Below are positions 37,248 to 50,172 of a stretch of 64,000 nucleotides of DNA, in pieces. Source of the stretch: Toxonevra muliebris (lineage: Eukaryota; Arthropoda; Insecta; Diptera; Pallopteridae); contig OY829326.1 of assembly GCA_963691655.1 (NCBI GenBank), positions 144,416,998 through 144,480,997 on the forward strand, written 5' to 3'. The notes beneath the pieces are model-generated. The model did no database searches. It was not told the origin of the DNA and saw nothing but the letters and a program-made list of their open reading frames with translations. The number at the start of each line of letters is the position of its first letter. Within the stretch, counting starts at the first letter, position 1. The position numbers and the translations under genes are program-made.

Positions 37248-38930
37248 TAGTCTATCTATCTTCCTTGCACATCTACAAAAGTGAAACTAAAATTCTGTGA
37301 TAGTGAGTTCTAATGTTACGTCTCGCCGCATTAAAAATAATAATCGAAAAAATTGCGAGAGAAGAGTGAGAACAGTATTTGTGCTTTCAACTCATTTTTG
37401 AGTGTTGATATGTATTAAAAGAGAACACTCGATTTTCATGTCATTCTCTTAAATTAGGATTTCTGAGAGAGAAGGTTTGAATGTTAAGGCCTTCTATATA
37501 AATATTTTTTGACTACAAATAAAATTCAGAAAATATAATTTTCGTTATAAAGAAGCTAGAAATTAAGGCAAAATTATAAATAATTACCAATTCTGAGCAA
37601 TTCTCTTCCATTTTTCAAAGAAAAAAAATATTTGCAAATTTTCAAGCATAGTCAAAAAAAAAAAGTGATGAAAAAAAGTTCTAGGTATGAGATGAAAAAA
37701 CTACCTGATTTTCACTTATTGTTGGTCTACTGTCAGTACACATTTATACTGATAAGCCCAATCATTATCTATTTTTAAACATTTTTTTTTTTTTTTAATT
37801 AATCAAAGCTATCTTCTTTGCTCCAACAATGATAACTTCCTTCTTTCTTTAAGAAATTTACATTCCAGAGAAAGAAAAGAAATTGCACAACTTAAAGATA
37901 AACCAACAAAATCAAAATTTCCTATATAAAAAAAAAAAAAACCTTCAACCGTGTGATTCACCATCCACGTAAACACACAAACGAACACATGAATCTATAC
38001 ATGTGTTTATGCGAAAAAATGCGCAATTTTTTAAATTTTTTTTGTTTTGTGTGTTGTTATCTTTTGTATCATTTATTTATTCTATTAAACATTATTTAAT
38101 TTAGCCTATAAATAATGCAGAAAAATATATATCTACTATATGAGTTCAGGATGCCGCCACCGTCGAACAATTTACTGGCTTCGATTTCTTAATTTTATGA
38201 AAAAAAAATTACAAAACAAAAATTAAAAAAAAACTAAAAAAAGAAATAAAACAAAAATAAACTTTATGAGAGCTAGAGCTTAACGTAGTTTTCAGATTAT
38301 TACATATATAAAGCATTTTTGCACACAATTCAATCGTGTCATTAATAAATAATCAAATTCTCGTTAAGAGAGATCAGCGTACAAGTAACAGCAACAACAG
38401 CAGCAGCAACATATTTTTATTTTCTTCAAGTTTCTTCTACTGTATCTCGCAGATCGTATTTGTATCTTCTATAAAATAAGCATAATATTTCCACGAAGTG
38501 TTTTTTGTTTTTGTTTTTCAGTTGCTTTACAATATTTCTTTGAAATCTGATTTTTTGTTTTCACTCTTCTCTCTTTTTCTCTTACGTTTTTATTTATTAT
38601 TGATTGCTGTCTATAGCTGAGTTCTTTAGTTGAACTTATGATTCAATCAATCTTTCAGCAGTGATATCTGTTAGATATTTTAATGCTGCATGTTCTGTTT
38701 ACAAATGTCTACAAGTTTTTTTGAGTTTCCAAAGTTGCTCGAGTATTTTCAAATTAAGGGTAGTTTATAGAACGGGCGTGATTTATTCAAAAGTTGGAAA
38801 TTTTTTGATTGTTCAGATTATTTTTCTTTATAGCCAAAACACTCTGAGCATCTCAGATGCTTTTCATAATCTATCGATTAAAAAAGTTCTGGAATTCGCA
38901 TTGTTTTAAACCCATAAAGCAAAGCAGCGA
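37248..38930. other. Non-coding intronic DNA
   Basis: No gene is seen. GAGAG words at 37350-37470, poly-A/T tracts, and a CAG/CAA run at 38390-38410. A small GC-richer word ATGCCGCCACCGTCG is at 38151. Confidence 0.45.
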
Positions 38931-41200
38931 TTTCCTGAGGCTTTCAGATATTCTATTTTTAAAGTCCAAAACATGGCGATTTGGCCAGATTTGAATTCAG
39001 CGTGAAAAACTTTATGGAGAATTACTACTCTGGTTCTTGAGTTTGAAAAACATTAACCTGAATAATGGTTTATAAATTTCCACCGACTCCAATCGTTAAG
39101 TTTAGGAAAAAAAGGGGCCGACTTATTCCATAGTTGGATACTGTGGCTAGGAGGATTTTTTATTGTTTTAAATCGACAATAAACAATTCGTTTTCTGTAT
39201 CATTAAAACGTCCTAGGTTATGCCTTTTCTCATCTCTTATTCATTAAAAAAGTTTATGATCTTGCACTTTTTTTTTTTTGGATCCAAAAGCACAAGTAGA
39301 CATTTCCTTGAATTTTAAGAAATTTTATTTACATAAATTTACATTTTATTTACATTTTATTTAAAATAATCTAAAATAGTTAGACGGCCAGAATTGTCTT
39401 CAGCGTTAAGAATTCTATGGAAAATGACAACTCAAGGGCTCGAGTTTCACTTTCGACCGAATAGCGTTATGTTTTCTATAACTTTTTACGCCTCTAATCA
39501 GAATACGATCGATTTTAATTTAACTTTTAATGGCTAGCCTTTTGTCTGCTATATAAATATATTTAAACCTAAAAGTATGCTACATGACTATTCTGGTTTT
39601 TTAGTCTAAAACACGCAGAGTTGTTGAACATTTTCCATAATTTCTACGGTTTCTAATCAGAGTACGCTCGATTTTTATTTCATAAAACAGTTTAATTTTT
39701 GCTGATTTTCGTTTACATTATAAATATATTTAAGCTTAAAAGTATACTATACTAAAAATCTATAAGTTACCAGATTATTGTTCATTGAGTCTGAAAAAAC
39801 TCAGGCCTCAGGAATATTTTCTATTTTTTCTATCATCTGCAATCAAAGAATAAATAAATAAATTTGAGCCTAAAAGTATGCTACATTCTAGTATTATGTC
39901 ATTTTATTATATGTAGTTACGCTTTTTCTTAAACCGAATTAAAAGTAAATCGTTTCATAAATTATATTCTATGCAATCGTTGATTTAAGCTTGAACATTG
40001 ATGAGTGCATTGATCGGTTCGGCCAAATTTGGCATCAATGCCAAAAGTTCTATTGGGAAATAACTATTCTGGATTTTGAATTTAAAAACACGTAATTTTG
40101 TGGTGTTTCTCCAGCATTTTTAGCGTCTCCAATCAAAGTATAATCGATTTTAATTTCACAAAATATTTAACTTTTGAGGGTTTACGTTTACAATTTTATT
40201 AAAAATATTTTTAAACCTAAAGTTATGCTATTTAATTATAAAATAAATACGCCCTTTTTTAACGCTTTTAATAGATGAATTGCATACAAATCTTTTCATA
40301 AATTATATTCAGTATTTTATTAATTTGATATTCATTAGTTGAAGCTTGAATGCGCGTAAGTTCATCAACCAGTTCGGTCAGAATCGTGAAGAATTCTAAG
40401 GGAAATGTCTGAACTGGATCTTGAGTCTAGCCTGTATAATTTTTTTTTTCAACTTTTACCGCCTCCAATCAGAGTACAATCAATTTTAATTCTACAAAAA
40501 CATTTAACTTCGGAAGGTTTGAGTTTTTGATTGCATTATAAATATATTTAAACCCAAAAGTATGTTACATAATTGTAAAATAGTTGCACTCTTTTTATAA
40601 AATGCTTTTAATAGATGAGTCGTATAGAAATCTTTTCATAAATTATATTCAATATTTTATGGATTTAAAATCCAGTGGTCTAAACTCAAATATTTAAAAA
40701 AAACCGGTTTGGCCAGGATCGTAAGGAATTCTGGTAACTGGTCTTTGAGCCGGGTCTCTATGATTTTCCCTATAATTTTTATAGTCTCTAATAAGACTAC
40801 AATCGATTGTAATTCTACAAAAACATTTAAATTTTGAGGGCTTGAGTTTATGGATGCAAAATAAATATATTTAAGCCTAAAATTATGCAACACTATTAGT
40901 TTATATCATAATATTATAAATAGTTAAGCAGTTTTCAATCAACTATAATTTTAATTCAACAAAAACATTTATATTTTGAGAGCTTGAGTTTATGAATGCA
41001 ATATAAAGATATTTAAGCTTAAAAGTATGCAACACTGTTAGTTTATATCATATTATTATAAATAGTTAAGCAATTTTTTAATTATTTTATTCGCTTAAAA
41101 ATCTTTTCATAAATAATATTCAATTTTCTATAAATTCAACACTCATTGATTAAAGCTTAAATAATGATGAGTACATCAATCGGTTATTTATCTCCTCAAA
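38931..41200. repeat. About 335-bp diverged tandem array with CCTAAAAGTATGC core
   Basis: Recurring landmarks in order are CGGNCAGAAT..AAGAATTCTA, CTCCAATCAGAGTAYAATCG, ATTTTAATTCTACAAAAACA, TATAAATATATTTAAACC and then the core CCTAAAAGTATGCTAC. Core positions are about 39569, 39733, 39871, 40214, 40551, 40876 and 41017. The last full units are spaced 325-343 bp apart. The array fades at both ends, and its left edge is approximate. Confidence 0.8.
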
Positions 41201-42033
41201 TATCTCTTCAAATATCTTCGAATTTATAGATACAATTACAAAAATTCTGATTTACAAAATGTACACAAGTACACAATCTTTTTTTTTTATGTATATATTT
41301 ATTCAATGTATGGTTCGATTTTGTTTTCAGATTTGTTTTACTAACTACTTGTGAGCGCATAAATATTTTGTTTAGATTGAATTTCATGCAAGCATGCAAA
41401 AATTGCCGACGGCAAATTGCTATTGCTAGTGTATTGGATATAGTTGCTTCTTTACGTTACTCTTTAAAACTTGATTGCTTGCTTGTTGGTGTTGTTTTTG
41501 TTGTTTGTTTCTGATGCTGTGCTTGCACGCTAATGTATATTGCCGGTATTTCTTAGAATTTTTAGTGTTTCTGCTGTCTGAGAGCGTAGTTTGTAGTGAG
41601 CTGGTATCACTTTTGCTGCTGTAAGAGTAAATGGATGCAATTGCTGCTGCTGCTGCTGCTGTTGTATCATCTTCAACTTTGTATTAAAACAGTGAATATA
41701 CTTTAAACTAGAGATATCTACATATGTAAAAATATTTTGGCGCACTTGTCCAACAAACATAAACTACAATTCAAATGAATAGTGCAGCAACATTTGAAGT
41801 TGAAGTTATTGAAGTGTTAAATTTTAGAGATAAATAATTACTAAGGCACTCACTCAGGTAGGCGGCCAAAATGGTTATCAAAGTTTACGTGTGGATTAAA
41901 AAAGGAGTTAAAATTAAAAAAAAAAAATTCGTTACTTCCTCAATTTTCGAAATTTCGACCTAAATTTTCAGGTTATTTTTGGTTTATTTTATAAAAAATT
42001 ACTTGTCTGCAGGCACTCACAGTAAAAGTAAAA
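41201..42033. other. Non-coding intronic DNA
   Basis: No gene is seen. A CTG run at 41641-41662 accounts for a poly-Gln stretch in a minus-strand open frame (41530-41760), which has no other protein-like feature. Confidence 0.5.
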
Positions 42034-42190
42034 CTTAGTCTGCTTTTACAGCAGTTTGTGGCTGACGGAAAGGAGACGAAAGTGAACGAATCAATATCGG
42101 CTGTACCAACGATTTTACACCGATTTTTGACGTTTGCCTTTTACAAATTTTGCATCTCTGTTCCACTCATGTAAAACTAAGAACATAGAA
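42034..42190 (+). repeat. Dispersed repeat, copy 2
   Basis: Second copy of the sequence at 30826-31010, same orientation, with AGTCTGCTTTTACA near its left and CTCATGTAAAACTAAG near its right. About 85% alike over the shared central 120 bp. Class unknown. Confidence 0.75.
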
Positions 42191-43064
42191 GCAATAGAAA
42201 TACAAAATCGGTCGGTCGAAATCGTTATGTATAAAAGCTCTTGAAAGCTCTCTCATGAAAGTTCTCTCACTAAAGCACATGGGATGAAACTGTGCGAAAT
42301 CGACTCTCTGCTTGATTGTATGTAGCCGATCTCCATATGAGTTCGCCCGCTAAACACTAACACCTGCAAAACTTCGTTTCTGATTAGTTCTATTTGAGTG
42401 TAATGAAAGCTCGTTTCCGTTAGAAAATTTTCAATTCACAGCTTTGCTAAAGAATTTTCACTTCAAAAAAATTATTTTTTGTAGTCAATGATTTATGAAA
42501 ATATGTAGACGAAATATTAAGAAAAAAAATCTTGCTTAGACACAAAAGAAAATATATTTCCAACTGAAAAAATCAATATAAAAATAATCCGGAACTCCGG
42601 GATTGCGAGTTTAAAATCCTGAGATTGCAAAAATATTTCGAAATTGAATGCCTTTGTAGTTACAGTTAATGGGTATTTAAGTTCTTAACAAATTTTTTTT
42701 TCATCATCAATCATTTTCTTATAGCATTTATTATCGTTTTTTTGAAGTCATGTTCATATTTAAGTAGCTCTATTCATTTGAATTGGAGTGTATTTTGATT
42801 TTTCTATTTTATGAGTTTGCATATTATTGTTTTGTAAATATACATATGCAATTTTTAAAACTGCAGACTGCAATTTTTGTCTATTGGCAGCAATTTTCAA
42901 TTGGAATTTGAAATTTGACGTTGAAGTATCAGTTTTTGATTTTAATGTGAAAAATTTTTTAGTGTAGACTTCTGGGAATTTGAGATTATTTTCAAAACAA
43001 AATATTTTCAAAAAACAATTTTTTATAAACTTATAATTTCTAAAGATATTAGGAAGAATTTAAA

Positions 43065-43205
43065 AAAAAAAAAAAAAGAAACAAAGAGAGAGAGAGACAG
43101 AAAAGGGAAGAGAGAACAAAAAAAAATGTTTAAGAGTTTTTAGTTTTTATTTTAATTTTCTATTTTTAGAGAGATAGAAAAGGGAAGAGAGAACAGAAAA
43201 AAAAT
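43065..43205. repeat. About 95-bp tandem duplication with GAGAG
   Basis: AGAAAAGGGAAGAGAGAACA recurs near 43100 and 43185, each followed by poly-A, TTTAAGAGTTTTT and TTTTTATTTT. Confidence 0.8.
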
Positions 43206-43377
43206 ATTTTAAGAGTTTTTTATTTTTATTTTCATTTTTAATTCATTTTCAAATTCGGGCTGTTTTTAATAACTTTTTCTTTATGAAACTGGGAACTAAA
43301 AGAAAAGCCGATCGTCTTGGAGCCTTTCATGAGTAACCTTCACCTGATTTGCCCATATTCTCGCTGCCTGAAACTGT

Positions 43378-43577
43378 CTGAAATCAAATACGAAGTAAAA
43401 AATTGTAACTAGCGAAAATGCATTACAAAAATTTTTGGGTGCAAAAATGAAACAAAAATTTTAACTCAGCCGGTGTTGTTCTATTTCATCATTCCTAATT
43501 TTTGTTTCATTTTTGCACTCAAAAATCTTTAATGCATTTTCGCTGGCTATAATTTTTCACTTCGTATTTGCTTTCAG
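43378..43577. mobile_element. Fold-back MITE (about 200 bp)
   Basis: The left arm 43378-43460 and right arm 43497-43577 are inverted copies of about 80 bp. Both carry CTGAAAKCAAATACGAAGT, AGCGAAAATGCATTA and TGCAAAAATGAAACAAAAAT. The 36-bp loop is unrelated. No target duplication was recognised. Confidence 0.8.
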
Positions 43578-46254
43578 CCTGTCAAATATAGTTTACTAAA
43601 CTACTTATTCCCAAATAAGAACTTCTGCAGATAAAATCTGTCGGCACTTTCTGAAGCAGAACTTCAAATTTGCTTACACAAAAAGTATAAAAACCGAACA
43701 GAAATGATAAACTCGCAAATTAACGAAAATTTGGAGAAAAGAGACAATCGGACTGATGATATTTTTGACTGACAAGCTGCTTAATATTCGAAAAAAAATC
43801 AAAAACATTTGACAGAAAGAATAATATACATGCCAAGAGATATCAATTCCATAGAATTTTCGAATCGGCGAGAAAAAAAAAACCATAAATCAACGGCTTT
43901 AAATTCCGAAGAGATGTTACCTTTGCCACTTTTCGAAAAATATAATACTTCTAGGAAACGAAAAACAAAAACGAAGTTTATTCTGGCACATTTATGTTCT
44001 TGAGGTTCTCAAGCGGTTAATTAATAAGTAGTAATGCAAAAAAATGAAGACATTTCGCAAAATTTTCTAATACTTCACCAGTGCAAATTTCAATATTGCA
44101 AAAAAAAAAAAAAAAATTATCAACTTTGCGTAAATTCGCGAGAAATTCACTGCTCTAAAAAAAAATGAAAAAAAGATGGGAAAACGCAAAATCCTTTCAC
44201 AGATCAACATCAAAATCAATAGTGCAACATAATTAACTTCAAAAACTACTGAAAAAAATAAAAAGAAAACATTTTCGGTTTTTTTTTTTTTGGCGCACAC
44301 ACATTTAAAAAAAATATATTTTAACGATACCGAAAACTAAAACTAAGAGACTGTGATGATTTCAATGCACCTCGCCCGCTTGCCTATTCAAAAAAAAACT
44401 AAAAAAAAAACTTATAGATAATTTTGGAACAACGCCAAACTGTCTGCGGTTCTTTTTTTCGTGATTTTTGTCCACCTTCCCCCCCTTAACCTATACTAAA
44501 ATACATACTCATAGGTATAATATCTACAGAAACGAGTGTGCATATATGTATGTAGAGTTGAGGATGATGATGATTTTGAATATACATATAGACACATATA
44601 ACAAGCGCATACACACTGCTGATTGTAAAGGGCTTCAATAGCAAAATATGCTCCTAAATCTCTAATACAAAGACAAAAAAAAAAAATCGTCTAGAGTCTA
44701 GACTTCCCAGCAAACGTCGTTTGAACATTGGAACAGCCAAAAGGCCGCAGAAAATAAAAAAAATAAAAAAAAAAGAAGTGGAAAACTTCAAAATTAATTA
44801 TGCACAAATAAACAAACTGGAAAAATTTAGTTGTATTGAGAAAATTACAAAGAAAATTAATGCTAAAAATAAACTACAAATTTTTATATAATTATTTGGA
44901 AAAATTTTTTTTTTTCTGTTTTGTTTTCATATATAAAAATATCAATTAATTGGCTTTGAGAGTTCTTTTGTTTTGTATATATATTTTTTGTTACTGCCAG
45001 TTATTGCTTATTAATTACAAATTAATTAATAATATTTTTTTGTTTTTCAGCTGTCTATAGTTTTACGAGCAAATGATGTCATTATTATTTGTTATAAAGT
45101 TTTTATTTGATCACATCAATTTTTCATCAATTGAAAATTATTTTTTATGTTTTATTTTTTATTAATCGGTTTTTTATTTTAATAATGTTATTTTTTTTTT
45201 TTTTATTTTTAATACAAATAGTTATAATTCTAAAAAACATTAATAGATAAAACCTAAAAAAATGCCAATACCTATAATTTTGCTAACAAAATTAAACAAC
45301 ACGCAATGTCGTCAATTAATTGCATTCATTGCAAAAAAAAAAAAAAAGAAAAGATTTTTAATTAATAAATATTATTTTCAGGCTATATTTAGTTACAGAC
45401 ATATGAAGTTTTAATTTTGCTTTTAATATTTTAAAGTTTTTTTTTAATTTATTATTTCTGACCTTTAAGATTTTTGTTGAATTCTTTATAAAGGTTAATT
45501 ATTGAGTGCAGAGAAATAAATAAAAAACACAACTTCGAGTAGTTATGTAAGTAATCGCTAAGAAAAAGATTGATTGAAATTCTTAAAGTAATTACAATGT
45601 AAAAAAAAAAGCCGAAGTAAATGGAAATAAAGTTTTTCCAATGATCTTTTAAAAGTTTCATATTCAAATTTTTTTTTTTTTAATTTCACAGTTTGTATTA
45701 CACAATGCGTTAACTGCGAATATTTTTAAATGGGAAACAATATTGGAGGAAGTTCAAGTTATTCGCTGACTCTAGAAAGTTGAGATAGTAGTGTGAATCT
45801 TACCGGTCTATGTGAAGGATTTGACTCCATTCCTAATCTAACCTAATCGAATTCCATAGGACTTGTTTTATAATCTCAAAATGTCTCAACTTATCAGCGA
45901 TTTAGAGCAATCAATCAATGCGTCAATTAAACCGTCTACTATACAAATAAATGTTTGCTCTTATAATTGATTTTCATTGTAAGTAATATTATTTTTCCAT
46001 CTATTTATTTATTTTATTTTAATTTTTTGTATGTATTCAAAAGAGAACTTTATCTTTTAATAATTATTTGTATATTTGATTTCTATTTACTCAAATTGAT
46101 GTTCTGTACCTATAACTTACTTTCACAGTATGTATGTAATATTAATTAGAATATACTATTTTTAATTTTTTGAAAACAAAACAGTAACTTATTTTATAAA
46201 TTTTTACTTATTTATACCTCATTCATTTTTTTTTTTTTTTTGAAGTGAAACTTT
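43578..46254. other. Non-coding intronic DNA
   Basis: No gene is seen. Very AT-rich with poly-A and poly-T tracts of 10-18 bases. Short open frames are Phe/Lys-rich artefacts. Confidence 0.5.
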
Positions 46255-46810
46255 TTTAGCGAGAGTAAATCGAATATTTTGCAATGGAAGCCGCGTTGTT
46301 GTTGCACTCATACGAAACTAATAAGAAACGAAGTTAGGCTGTTGTTAGTGTTTAGCGAACGAAGTTGTAGTTTTATCTCATTTGTTGTAGTGAGAGAGCT
46401 TGATTACATATAGCTGGGTTTTCCTTTCATGTATTATATCAATGAGGTACGTCATGTTCGTGCCGATAAATGTAGAGAGTATCAACAGAAAAAAAAAACT
46501 TTAGAAAATAGAAAGAGAAAGAGTGAAAAAGCTTCAACAACAACAAAACCATTAAGAAACGAAGTTATGCAGTTATTATTCGGCTACATACAATCAAGCA
46601 GAGAGAAAACTTCTCGCAGTTTTATCTGATGTGCTTTAGTGAGAGAATCGATATAAAAGCCTAGGCTTGATTGCATATAACGGAACTTTCCTTTCATGTA
46701 TTATAGACGTGTACTAAGTCGTGTTTGTACCGATAAGTGTAGAGAGTATCAACAGAGGAAAAGCAACAACCAAATAGAGAGAAGAGGACTGCAAAAACTT
46801 CAACAGAATG
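46255..46810. repeat. 267-bp tandem duplication, two copies
   Basis: CCTTTCATGTATTATA recurs at 46423 and 46690, preceded in both by TAGTGAGAGA and GCTTGATTRCATATA and followed by ACCGATAARTGTAGAGAGTA or close variants and ATCAACAGA. GAGAG words occur in each unit. Confidence 0.85.
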
Positions 46811-47912
46811 TTTTATAAATGTTTTCTAACAATTTTGTAATAAAAAACATAGTTTCACTTCTACACACATAATTTTTTTTATTAATTTAGATGATTTGAA
46901 GTTTAAATTAACTAATCGGTCTAGAACAACCCCCATTGATTTGATTGTTTCGAACCAAATATTGCTATTTTTCAGAAAAAAAACTTAATGCCCTTTTTGC
47001 AATAACTTTATCAACTTCCTATCTTCTTTTTTTTTTAATCAACTTCCTTCCGTGCAGTTTAAATAATGATATTTATTTTAAAGAAATATGGTATATATTT
47101 TTTTTTTTTAAATATAAAAACTACACATGATCTGTTAAATTCTGATTATATTGCGGGTGAAAAAAAAAACAAAACTATAGTTAGAATTTATAATTAATTT
47201 AATTTACCAATTAAAGCGCATTATTTCTTGGAAAAAACAATCTGCTAAAACTCAAACTGCAAGCATTAAAAAAAAAACCTACGTATTTCTGTAATTTATG
47301 TTAAGTAAATTATGTTAAGTTGTAGTTTTCCAAATAATAACTTAAGGATGTGGTCAAGCATTATATTGAAATCCATATATAAAAAAAGGTAAGAGACCGT
47401 TCAAAAATATAATATTGTACAAAAGTAATACACAAAAATTTTTTTAAAATGATATTCATATCATTAAAAAGAAACAAAATAAAAATTTTTTTTTGAGTCT
47501 ACGGTGGCTCATGGAATCGAACGATAGAAAAAATTCTGAAATTCGTTTGGATGTATTTTTAATACTTCTTTATTTAATAAAATATTTAAAAAATATTTTT
47601 TTTTTTTTTAACCATTATAGATAAAAGAAATTTTGCTTTTACTTAAAACGGATTAGGGGCATAGATAGAATCGTAAAAGAGGAGAATCTGAGGGTGCTAT
47701 AGTTGAAAAATTAAATATAGATATTATACCAAATTTTGTTACTGAGCTGACGAAAGACGAAAGAATAATTCAACAAAAAGTTCCATGAAAAATTAGTTTT
47801 CTTAATTACGTTTATACTTTAGTCAGTACTAATCATTAAGAATCTTACAGGTCAGAGATACAAATTTCGTACAAACTATGTAGTGTTGGATAGAGAGAAT
47901 TGAAGGGGTGTA
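46811..47912. other. Non-coding intronic DNA
   Basis: No gene or repeat family was recognised; AT-rich with poly-A/T tracts. Confidence 0.5.
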
Positions 47913-48008
47913 ATGCTTGGTTTTCACTATGTCATATTCCCTGTCAATGAGAGAAAAAGAGAGAATTTCCTATATGAAATTTACCAACATGCTGGCAAAT
48001 TTGATTGT
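47913..48008 (-). mobile_element. Family-A MITE, truncated copy
   Basis: Begins ATGCTTGGTTTTCACTATG and continues in the reverse orientation of the 36.1-kb copy (GAGAGAAAAAGAGAG, then TATATGAAATTTACCAACAT, GCTGGCAAATTTGA). It stops at about 48008 before the second terminus. Confidence 0.75.
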
Positions 48009-48868
48009 CTAAGAAGGTCTAAGAGCCAAATTTTTTTTTTTTTTGGAGAAGATAAATTTTTTCGCACATATTTAACATGCCTTATATGATTGTAAAGAGT
48101 TTCATGTCTTATCTATTAAAAACAAAAAAAAAAAATGATAGAATATTTGCTTGGGGTCTAAATCCAATACTAATTACAGCCGCTTCATTCATATTTTTTT
48201 TTCTATATTCCCGTTCAATGTTTTAGGTATTTAGGATGTAAGTCACATTTATCCCCACATAACTTTCCTGTCTCTCTACTCTCTTCTACTGGTTCTATCC
48301 TTGGGTCTAGCATAATGGTCCTCGTTGACTGAGTACTTTGGTTAAGTCCAGCCCACCCATAACTCTAAACTCTAAGTCACATCCCTTCAATTATTGAATA
48401 AAAATGCATCGCAAAATTATCTGACTAAACGCTTCCGGTGCGCCTATTCAAGTTTCATTAGCGATCACCATGAAAGTTAACTACTAGCTGGCGCTATTTC
48501 ACAGGACTCTTGATTTTTATAAATTCCAAAACTTTTTTATCAACAATGTTAGAAGACTGCGTAACTTGCCCAGACCCTAACACTAACTATTAATTGTGTT
48601 AAAAATTAAAAAAAAACAAACTTAAAAAAGAGAAAATTGGAAATAATGTGATTTCTGTGAGGCAATTTGAGGTCATAATAACCTAACCTAAAAAACAATT
48701 ATAAAAAATGATTTTTAGTTTTTCTTTTCTTTTTTTTTTAGTATGAAAAAACAAGTGCAGGTTAGTGCCCTAAAGGTAGAAACAGGCTGAGCCTAAGCCA
48801 CTTAATACAAACTAATACCTCTGTGTGCACATTTGTCAGACGCTGATATTCCACAGACCGAACAGAGC
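48009..48868. other. Non-coding intronic DNA with an unidentified less AT-rich block
   Basis: No gene is seen. Bases 48240-48560 and 48760-48868 are less AT-rich than their surroundings and could be remnants of a mobile element, but no protein motif or termini were recognised. Confidence 0.35.
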
Positions 48869-48872
48869 TTAA

Positions 48873-49306
48873 CCCTCTAGCAGGCAGGACTGTCTCCATG
48901 CGGGGAAACGCTTGAAGCAATTTAAAAAACTTTTAAAATTTTCTCGTTGCTGTTTGTTGTTTCATTTAAATTTGATCGGCAGTTGAAAGTTAGATTTCGA
49001 GTAATTAACAAAAAAAAATTATTTTGGGTGATATTAAAATTATTTGCGATAATTTTAAATATTAATGAAAAATATTTATAGTTATTTGTTGGAGTTGAAA
49101 AAGCATTAGAAAGTAGAGAATTGATTATATTTTACATTTATGCAATTTGAATACAAAATAATTTTGTACTTTTCTACGTATTTTTTCACCTCGAGCAAAA
49201 ATAAAGATTCCAATTCAATTTTAGACTTCATTTACGAGTTTTATATATTAAGATCAACCAATCCTCATATTTTTTATTGCTAAAAAAAAATTGGCCTACT
49301 AGAGGG
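48873..49306. mobile_element. piggyBac-like MITE (434 bp)
   Basis: The termini CCCTCTAGCAGGC and, reverse-complemented on the right, CCCTCTAGTAGGC are flanked by TTAA at 48869-48872 and 49307-49310. The interior is AT-rich without coding capacity. The terminal sequence differs from that of the 28.0-kb and 61.3-kb elements, so it is a separate family. Confidence 0.82.
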
Positions 49307-49310
49307 TTAA

Positions 49311-50096
49311 GAAGATGTAGGACTGCAATTCTGATTCAAGTGTTAACTATTTAAAAAATCTATACATAACTCAGAACAACCACCATTTTAAGCTTTCAAA
49401 ACGCTTATCCCTTTCAAAACGTACCCACACAATTATTATGCAGGTGGGTTTGAATTTTTTATATTTTTGCTATACGTTCCGGTATTGCGATCTAATCAGT
49501 ATGAATAAATTTTTCACATTTCTTTGAATAGTTAAAGTGTATTAAATTTTTTGTCGAAAATTATGAAAAACTGATCATAAATTTAAGTTCAGGTGTGAAA
49601 GAGTTATATAAAATTTCTTTACAATTAATTTGTGAACTGATCGTATTTTATAACTAATTCGTATAAACTCCAAAAAAAAAAAAAAATAAATTTACTACAA
49701 TAATATCTCTGAAACCTAAAAAGATAGCAAGATTGAAATCAACGTTTTCTACTTTACAGAAGTAGAAATAAATATATGAAGTTTCTGATGTAAATTTTGT
49801 GCTGATTTTTTTAATTTTTAAACATTGAATTTATTAATTGGTTATTCAATTTGCTTCGAAAGAATTCCGCTCTTAAATTTCGTAGAAATTGAGATAAGCT
49901 GTTGGTATGGTATTATTTCTGTGTCACCAGATTTTTTTTTTTTTTGGTACGTTATTTTTTAAATTGGAATCTGAAAATAGTCTCTAATTTATCTAAAAAT
50001 GTTGTATGATGTTTTTATCAAATATAATTTTGATATATTTTTGCAGAAATTTCAAAACAATTTAGGAAAAAAAAACAAATTTTAAGTTTAGCTTAT
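49311..50096. other. Non-coding intronic DNA
   Basis: No gene or recognisable repeat; AT-rich with poly-A/T tracts. Confidence 0.5.
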
Positions 50097-50172
50097 CGTC
50101 GCCTGAGAATTGATTTGGCGTATGTGTGTACAAATTCATATACCTATACGCCAAATCAGTTCTCAGGCGACG
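50097..50172 (-). repeat. 76-bp palindromic mini-element, copy 2
   Basis: Intact arms CGTCGCCTGAGAATTGATTT and (reverse complement of right) CGTCGCCTGAGAACTGATTT, with the asymmetric spacer in the opposite orientation to copy 1 at 5976-6048. A TTA occurs one base outside the left arm and directly outside the right arm, a possible 3-bp target. Confidence 0.85.

Noticed and set aside
48681..48700. CCTAACCTAA words (also near 7625 and 45840) resembling telomeric repeats
   Set aside because: Only one or two units, and higher flies lack TTAGG telomeres; chance in AT-rich DNA.
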